Shown: positions 33,346 to 37,831 of the stretch, piece by piece
Numbering within the stretch: position 1 is the stretch's first letter
Layout of the letters: the number at the start of each line of letters is the position of its first letter
Assembly: GCA_021776135.1 (NCBI GenBank)
Contig: JAJFGL010000026.1
Span: 1-37,831 of the forward strand
Length of the DNA: 37,831 nt
Reading direction: 5' to 3'
From: Kiloniellaceae bacterium
GTDB lineage: Bacteria > Pseudomonadota > Alphaproteobacteria > Kiloniellales > J153
Made by a program: the position numbers and the translations under genes
Notes under the pieces: model-generated
The model's input: the letters and a program-made list of their open reading frames with translations, nothing else
What the model was told of the DNA's origin: nothing
Databases searched by the model: none

Positions 33346-34371
33346 ATGTTTAACGACAAAGCGTATCCCATGGTAGCGCATGACGAAGCGCCCCTGAACC
33401 CGCAACTTAGCACTGGACGTGCCTTGCTGAGCGTTCGAGTCAAGGCGATACGCCGCGAAGCTGACAATATTCTGACTTACGAACTCGTCCATCCGAATGC
33501 CGGCGTGCTGCCATCCTTCACCGCCGGCGCGCATATCGATGTTCGCATCCGTGATGACCTGAAGCGCCAGTTTTCTCTGTGCAACGCACCCGGTGAGCGT
33601 AACCGCTACGTGATTGCCGTGCTCAGGGAAAAGGCCGGCCGCGGCGGCTCCATGGCGATGCACAACGACGTACGAGAGGGGAACCTCCTGAGCATCTCCG
33701 AGCCGCGCAACCAGTTTCCGCTGGCCGGCCAGGAGGCGGAATTTCATCTTCTGCTCGCTGGTGGTATTGGTGTCACGCCCATGATGGCCATGGCCGAGGC
33801 GCTTGAGGCGCGGCGTGCCCGCTGGCATATGCACTATTGCACGCGCAACCCGGAAGCGACGGCATTCCGCGCCCGGATCGAACCTTTGATCGCAGCGGGC
33901 AAAGTCACACTGCATCATGACGGTGGCGACCCAAGCCAAGGACTCGATATCAAAGCGCTGCTTACCTGCTATGAGGCCGGGTCGCATGTTTATTTTTGCG
34001 GCCCGCCCGGTTTTATGAGCGCGATCAAGACATCGGTTAATGCCTGGCCGGCGCACAGCATCCACTGTGAATATTTCACGTCATCGGAAGAAAACGCGGA
34101 ACTTGACAACGCGCCGTTTCAGATCAGGGTTAAACATACGGGTGATGTGCTCAATGTTCCGGCCGACGGCACCATTGTCGGTGTACTGCGCGAAAACGGT
34201 TTCGCCATCGATACCGATTGCGAAGATGGCTACTGCGGAACCTGCATAACTCGCTATCTGGAGGGTGACCCGGAGCACCGGGATTCCGTCCTGAGCGAAA
34301 AAGAGCGTAAGAGCTATGTCATGGTTTGCTGCGCGCGTGCGAAGGGCGCGCCCCTGGTACTCGATATTTAG
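33346..34371 (+). CDS. Rieske oxygenase reductase (FMN and [2Fe-2S], VanB/phthalate dioxygenase reductase type)
   Basis: Electron-transfer partner of 341 residues passing electrons from NAD(P)H to a Rieske oxygenase. Domain order is that of class IA reductases: flavin domain (Arg74 in KRQFSLC), nucleotide domain (LLAGGIGVTPMMAMAEAL, 136-153) and a C-terminal plant-type ferredoxin with Cys292, Cys297, Cys300 and Cys328. An N-terminal extension of about 25 residues precedes the usual start, so initiation at a later codon is possible; the upstream ribosome site is weak. It lies 57 bp before the oxygenase. Confidence 0.92.
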   Translation: MFNDKAYPMVAHDEAPLNPQLSTGRALLSVRVKAIRREADNILTYELVHPNAGVLPSFTAGAHIDVRIRDDLKRQFSLCNAPGERNRYVIAVLREKAGRGGSMAMHNDVREGNLLSISEPRNQFPLAGQEAEFHLLLAGGIGVTPMMAMAEALEARRARWHMHYCTRNPEATAFRARIEPLIAAGKVTLHHDGGDPSQGLDIKALLTCYEAGSHVYFCGPPGFMSAIKTSVNAWPAHSIHCEYFTSSEENAELDNAPFQIRVKHTGDVLNVPADGTIVGVLRENGFAIDTDCEDGYCGTCITRYLEGDPEHRDSVLSEKERKSYVMVCCARAKGAPLVLDI

Positions 34372-34428
34372 CGGCCTGGACATGGCCGCGTGGCCCTTGA
34401 GTATGAATATGCTTTGGAGAAGAACGTC

Positions 34429-35553
34429 ATGAAGCCAGAATTTGTCATTCGCAACTCTTGGTATGTCGCGGGCCTTTCCGCCGAATTTCCGAAAGAAACG
34501 CTAAGCGGCCATGTGATCGCGAAACGGCCGATCGTCATGTGGCGCACCAAGGAAGGTGAGGTGGTGGCCCACGACGACCGCTGCGCCCACAAACGCTTTC
34601 CTCTCTCCAAGGGGCGTTTGATGCCCGACGGAACGCTCGAGTGCGCATATCACGGCTTGCGTTACAATTCCGCCGGCCGTTGTGTCGCGATTCCGTCGCA
34701 ACCGGACGGGCCGATCCCGTCCCAGGCCCGGGTTGGCAGTTTTCCCGTCAAGGAGCAGGACGGTCTCGTGTGGATCTGGCCGGGAGATCCAGCCGGAGCC
34801 GTAACCCGCCTGCCACCGCGCCTTCCCGAGGTGGGTGACGAAGGCTACGAGTCGATCGTCGTCGGGCCAATGAAGGTTCCGGCCAACTATGTGCTGCTGG
34901 TCGAAAACCTGCTCGACATCACGCATTTCTACCCGCTTCACGACGGCAATATCGGTGACGAGGCGAACAGCCGAATCCCGGCCGAAATCGAAGAGGGCGA
35001 GGAAGACGGCAATCGTTACGTCATGAGTATCCGCAAAACCTCGAACTACACACAGCCGCCGTATCTTGTCGATTGGTTCCATTTCGATGACGTCGACCGC
35101 CACCACACACACTGCATGATGAGTCCTGCGATCACGCGGGTGGTTATGCGCAACTCACCTACGGGAAAACTTGTCCCGCACACGCAGGCGCGGGAATATC
35201 CCGGCAATCTTCTGCCCTCCGACAACGAGCGCGGCTATGTCCTGGTCCACACCCACACGCCGGTCGACGAAAAGAACCACGTTTGGCGGGTCATCGTGAA
35301 TTGCCCGGCGGATCATATGTCCAAGGGCGATCCGAAGGTGTCGACTGCCCGGCGCGTCGCCGAGATGTTCCCCGAGGTCGCCGGAGAGGACCTTTGGGCC
35401 TTGGAGCAGCAGCAGGGCATGTTCGAGTACCCGGACGAGGATTACTCGGAAGTTTTCCTGAAGCCCGATCTGGCCCTGCGCCGCGCCCGCAAGATTTTCG
35501 CCGACCTGCAGCGTGAGGAAGAAGCCGGCGCCAAAGCCCATGCTGCCGAGTAG
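34429..35553 (+). CDS. Rieske non-haem iron oxygenase, VanA-like
   Basis: Oxygenase component of 374 residues. The Rieske cluster ligands are Cys52, His54, Cys72 and His75 (DRCAHKRFPLSKGR, LECAYHGLRY). The mononuclear iron site is ENLLDITHFYPLH with His166 and His171 and the bridging Asp163. Size and lack of a beta subunit place it with VanA and related O- or N-demethylases and ring hydroxylases. ATG 34429 has GGAGAA 7 bases upstream; an upstream GTG would add 13 residues. Flanked by its reductase and a CoA-transferase. The aromatic or heterocyclic substrate is unknown. Confidence 0.93.
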   Translation: MKPEFVIRNSWYVAGLSAEFPKETLSGHVIAKRPIVMWRTKEGEVVAHDDRCAHKRFPLSKGRLMPDGTLECAYHGLRYNSAGRCVAIPSQPDGPIPSQARVGSFPVKEQDGLVWIWPGDPAGAVTRLPPRLPEVGDEGYESIVVGPMKVPANYVLLVENLLDITHFYPLHDGNIGDEANSRIPAEIEEGEEDGNRYVMSIRKTSNYTQPPYLVDWFHFDDVDRHHTHCMMSPAITRVVMRNSPTGKLVPHTQAREYPGNLLPSDNERGYVLVHTHTPVDEKNHVWRVIVNCPADHMSKGDPKVSTARRVAEMFPEVAGEDLWALEQQQGMFEYPDEDYSEVFLKPDLALRRARKIFADLQREEEAGAKAHAAE

Positions 35554-35564
35554 CCGGCAGCGCG

Positions 35565-36791
35565 ATGGCTAATCCCCCCAAGAGTGAAGGCGGGCCGCTT
35601 GCGGGTGTCCGCGTGCTCGAGTTTGGCCAGATCGCCGCGGGCCCTTTCGCAGGCTCGCTGCTGGCCGATCTCGGCGCCGATGTGGTCAAGGTCGAAAACC
35701 CGGCCGGCGGCGACGGTATGCGCGGCTGGCCGCCCCTGAGCGCGAAAGATGGCGGCCAGGCCTTCAGCGAGAACTTCGCCTCGATCAATCGCAACAAACG
35801 CTCGATCTCGGTCGACCTGAAGGATCCAGCGGGCGTGGCCCGCCTAAAGGACTTGATCGGGGCCGCCGATGTCGTGATCGAAAACTTTCGCGCCGGTGTG
35901 CTGGTCCGCCTCGGGTTGGGTTATGACGCGCTGTGCGGGCGCAATCCGCGCCTGGTCTATTGCTCCATCTCCGGCTATGGGCAGAACGGGCCCTATGCGA
36001 AGAAAGGAGCTTTCGACGTCACCGTTCAGGCCATGAGCGGTCTCATGAGCGTGACCGGCGAAGACGGCCGGCCGCCAGTGAAATGCGGCGTGCCTATCGG
36101 TGATTTCTGCGCCGGACTCTATGCCGCCTATACCGTAACCGCCGCCCTCATGCAGGCGCGGGAAACCGGGCACGGCGCTTACATAGATTGTTCCATGCTT
36201 GGGTCTCTCCTTGGCGTCGCCGCGCTCCAGACCAGCGAATACTTCGGCACCGGACGGGACGGGCGTCGTCTTGCCTCGGCGCATCCTCGCAACGCGCCCT
36301 ATCAAGCCTATCGAGCTAGCGACGATTATTTTGTCATCGCCGCGGGTAACGACGGACTATGGCACCAGGTCGCCGAGGCGGTCGACCTGCCCGAGCTTGT
36401 CGATGATCCGCGGTTTGTCACACAGCCGGACAGGGCAAAAAATCAGGAAGCGCTCGCCGAGATTTTGGAGCAGCGTTTCGTGGCGCGGACCGCCCGGGAG
36501 TGGCTCGAGGAAATGGACCGGCGCGGCGTACCCTGTGCGCCGATCAATTCCTACACCGATATTTTGACCGACCCGCAAGTCGAAGCCATGGGCCTTGTCC
36601 AGCCCATGCGTTTACCTAATGGCGTGGAGACGAGGACGACGGCCTTCCCGGTCAAAATGTCGGGCGTCACCTTCGAGATACGCCGCGAACCGCCCGGTCT
36701 GGGCGCCCATAACGCGGAGGTCGCTGACGAATGGCTTGGCAAGCCTTCGGGGACGCCGCCGACGCTGAACCGGCCCGGCGAGGTCGCTTGA
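35565..36791 (+). CDS. Class III CoA-transferase (CaiB/BaiF family)
   Basis: CoA-transferase of 408 residues, moving CoA between carboxylic acids through an aspartyl intermediate. Family blocks: LAGVRVLEFGQIAAGPFAG (12-30), LADLGADVVKVENP, SINRNKRSISVDLK, VVIENFRAGVLVRLGL and FDVTVQAMSGLM, whose Asp151 falls at the catalytic position. Starts 11 bp after the oxygenase stop. It would activate the acid produced by the oxygenase or amidases for CoA-dependent breakdown. Confidence 0.93.
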   Translation: MANPPKSEGGPLAGVRVLEFGQIAAGPFAGSLLADLGADVVKVENPAGGDGMRGWPPLSAKDGGQAFSENFASINRNKRSISVDLKDPAGVARLKDLIGAADVVIENFRAGVLVRLGLGYDALCGRNPRLVYCSISGYGQNGPYAKKGAFDVTVQAMSGLMSVTGEDGRPPVKCGVPIGDFCAGLYAAYTVTAALMQARETGHGAYIDCSMLGSLLGVAALQTSEYFGTGRDGRRLASAHPRNAPYQAYRASDDYFVIAAGNDGLWHQVAEAVDLPELVDDPRFVTQPDRAKNQEALAEILEQRFVARTAREWLEEMDRRGVPCAPINSYTDILTDPQVEAMGLVQPMRLPNGVETRTTAFPVKMSGVTFEIRREPPGLGAHNAEVADEWLGKPSGTPPTLNRPGEVA

Positions 36792-36827
36792 CGATCGTAA
36801 AATCTTCGAAGAAAGGACGACCGAAGC

Positions 36828-37565
36828 ATGCCAGAAGACTTGCTTGTCGAGCGCACCGGAACACTGACCAAGCTTATCTTGAACCGGCCGCAGAAACTGA
36901 ATGCGCTCAATGCCGGCCTCGTTGACACACTGAACGAAGCCGTGGCCGAGGCCAGCGCCGACGGCACGCGCCTGCTCGTCGTAACCGGCGCCGGACGAGG
37001 GTTTTCGGGCGGTTTCGATTTTTCCGGGCTGGACGATCAGAGCGACGGTGATCTGGCGCTGCGATTTCTGCGGCTTGAGAACTTGCTGCAGGCGCTTTAC
37101 CACGCTTCGTTCTCGACGCTGGCGCTCGTACATGGGCCTTGCTTCGGGGCCGCGGCCGATCTGGTTTTCGGGTCAACGCACCGCGTGACCGCCCCCGATA
37201 CGCGGTTTCGGATGCCGGGTTTGCAATTCGGCGTAGTCCTGGGGACACGCCGCCTGTGTCATGTCACCGGACCCCAGGTAGCACGGGAGCTTCTCTCGGA
37301 ATCCCCGGTCTTCGGTTCAGAACGGGCGCTTGCCGCTGGTTTCATCGACGAGATTAAGGATCAAAACGATTGGCCCGGCGTGATTGCGGCCGCCCACCGT
37401 CGCGCCGAGACCCTGCCGGCCGAAGGACAACGGGCGTTGTTGCGCGTAAGCACACGCGACACACGCGACGCCGACATGGCCGAACTGGCCAGATCCGTCG
37501 CGCAGCCCGGCCTGAAGGCTCGAATCGGGGCCTACGTCAGCATGATGCGCGCGTCCTCAAAGTAA
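36828..37565 (+). CDS. Enoyl-CoA hydratase/isomerase family protein, atypical active site
   Basis: Crotonase-fold protein of 245 residues. The CoA-binding and oxyanion-hole loops are present (NRPQKLNALN at 19-28, GFSGGFDF at 58-65, HGPCFGAAADL at 102-112). The two catalytic glutamates of classical hydratases are not: the first position is Asp111, and in the FxxPE motif the Glu is replaced by Gly (FRMPGLQFG, Gly131). A hydratase reaction is therefore doubtful; isomerase, hydrolase or dehalogenase-like activities within the fold are alternatives. AGGACG precedes the ATG by about 10 bases. It starts 36 bp after the CoA-transferase and ends 13 bp before an IS6 end. Confidence 0.88.
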   Translation: MPEDLLVERTGTLTKLILNRPQKLNALNAGLVDTLNEAVAEASADGTRLLVVTGAGRGFSGGFDFSGLDDQSDGDLALRFLRLENLLQALYHASFSTLALVHGPCFGAAADLVFGSTHRVTAPDTRFRMPGLQFGVVLGTRRLCHVTGPQVARELLSESPVFGSERALAAGFIDEIKDQNDWPGVIAAAHRRAETLPAEGQRALLRVSTRDTRDADMAELARSVAQPGLKARIGAYVSMMRASSK

Positions 37566-37578
37566 TTCCAGTTGGCGC

Positions 37579-37594
37579 GACATTGACACGTTAA
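37579..37594 (+). repeat. IS6-family terminal repeat, 3' end of the right copy
   Basis: GACATTGACACGTTAA, matching the left-copy repeat at 19544-19559 in opposite sense with one mismatch. It lies 35 bp beyond the stop of the right-hand transposase, marking the element boundary next to the crotonase gene. Confidence 0.75.
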
Positions 37595-37629
37595 TTGCCG
37601 CGGTCACCGGAATTCGATCGTGATCCGCA

Positions 37630-37830
37630 TCAGGCAGCAAGCCAAGCTTGATTCCAGACAGCGACCGTCTCGGCTCGAAACGCCTTGAATATACGTCGGG
37701 ATAGAAGATGGCGTTGGGCGTAGAAGGCGTTGTAGACGGTAGCATGGATCGACAGAAACCCTTGGGCCGATCCCGGCGACTTGAACCGCTGTTGTTTTCG
37801 TTCGCGCCGGCGAACCGGCTGGTGAGAATT
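37630..37830 (-). CDS. IS6-family transposase, C-terminal part (cut by window edge)
   Basis: Reading on the minus strand from the window edge gives 66 codons and TGA: NSHQPVRRRERKQQRFKSPG continues with SAQGFLSIHATVYNAFYAQR and HLLSRR and ends NQAWLAA. This is the conserved C-terminal part of IS6-family transposases, including the region of the last catalytic Glu (normally just before NSHQ). The N-terminal part lies beyond the window, so whether the copy is intact is unknown. It has the same orientation as the remnant at 19237-19503. Confidence 0.9.
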   Translation of the reverse strand, partial: NSHQPVRRRERKQQRFKSPGSAQGFLSIHATVYNAFYAQRHLLSRRIFKAFRAETVAVWNQAWLAA

Positions 37831-37831
37831 C

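Larger units (their letters stand above)
19544..37594. mobile_element. Candidate IS6-bounded block (pseudo-compound transposon)
   Basis: The 18-kb interval between the inner ends of two IS6-family copies. Both copies are on the minus strand; the left presents its 5' end and the right its 3' end to the block. IS6 elements move DNA between directly oriented copies by replicative cointegration, so this layout could have mobilised the catabolic genes inside. The left copy is truncated, so the block would not be mobile as it stands. Successive independent insertions could produce the same picture. Confidence 0.4.

Overview
The window looks like an accessory, metabolic part of a GC-rich alphaproteobacterial genome. 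This rests on style, not on a marker gene: GC-rich codons, a TRAP transporter beside a cysteine desulfhydrase/cysteate lyase-type enzyme, a MocR-type regulator, long catabolic operons and IS5/IS6-family insertion sequences. I see no rRNA, tRNA or CRISPR array. The window starts inside an IS5-family transposase and stops inside an IS6-family transposase, as a contig bounded by repeats would.

Region 1 (1-5456, minus strand apart from the IS end): a HypT/YjiE-like LysR regulator, a PLP-dependent D-cysteine desulfhydrase/L-cysteate sulfo-lyase family enzyme, then a three-part TRAP transporter (DctP, DctQ, DctM). A 298-bp MITE-like element with perfect 25-bp inverted ends sits between the enzyme and the transporter, with one end covering the enzyme's stop codon. 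From 5457 to 6223 there is no convincing gene, followed by a divergent peptide-deformylase-like protein (6224-6820).

Region 2 (6997-19112): one long minus-strand operon read from 17262 down to 6997. It holds an enolase-superfamily (mandelate racemase type) dehydratase, a CUT1-type sugar ABC transporter (ATPase, Tat-exported binding protein, two permeases), a beta-hydroxyacid dehydrogenase, a zinc alcohol dehydrogenase, a fragment of an aldehyde dehydrogenase, a TauD-type dioxygenase and an amidase. A divergent MocR regulator (17547-19112) faces it, and the shared intergenic DNA carries a 22-bp-spaced direct repeat and a perfect inverted repeat that are good operator candidates. The gene set suggests uptake and oxidation of a sugar-acid-like compound.

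Region 3 (about 19.5-37.6 kb): an 18-kb block bounded on both sides by IS6-family remnants in the same orientation, with matching 16-bp ends pointing at the block. It carries an AmdA-like amidase; two paralogous two-gene modules, each a 68-residue GatC-like protein overlapping an amidase by ATGA; a nitrilase-superfamily C-N hydrolase; an M20 carbamoyl-amidase-like enzyme; a DUF1028 protein; and a Urt/Fmd-type ABC transporter with a permease-ATPase fusion. A divergent XRE-cupin regulator leads a plus-strand run of a flavin/[2Fe-2S] reductase, a Rieske oxygenase, a class III CoA-transferase and an enoyl-CoA hydratase-like protein. Together this reads as import of an amide- or ureide-containing compound, stepwise C-N bond cleavage, and oxidative plus CoA-dependent breakdown of the carbon part. 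The substrate cannot be named from sequence.
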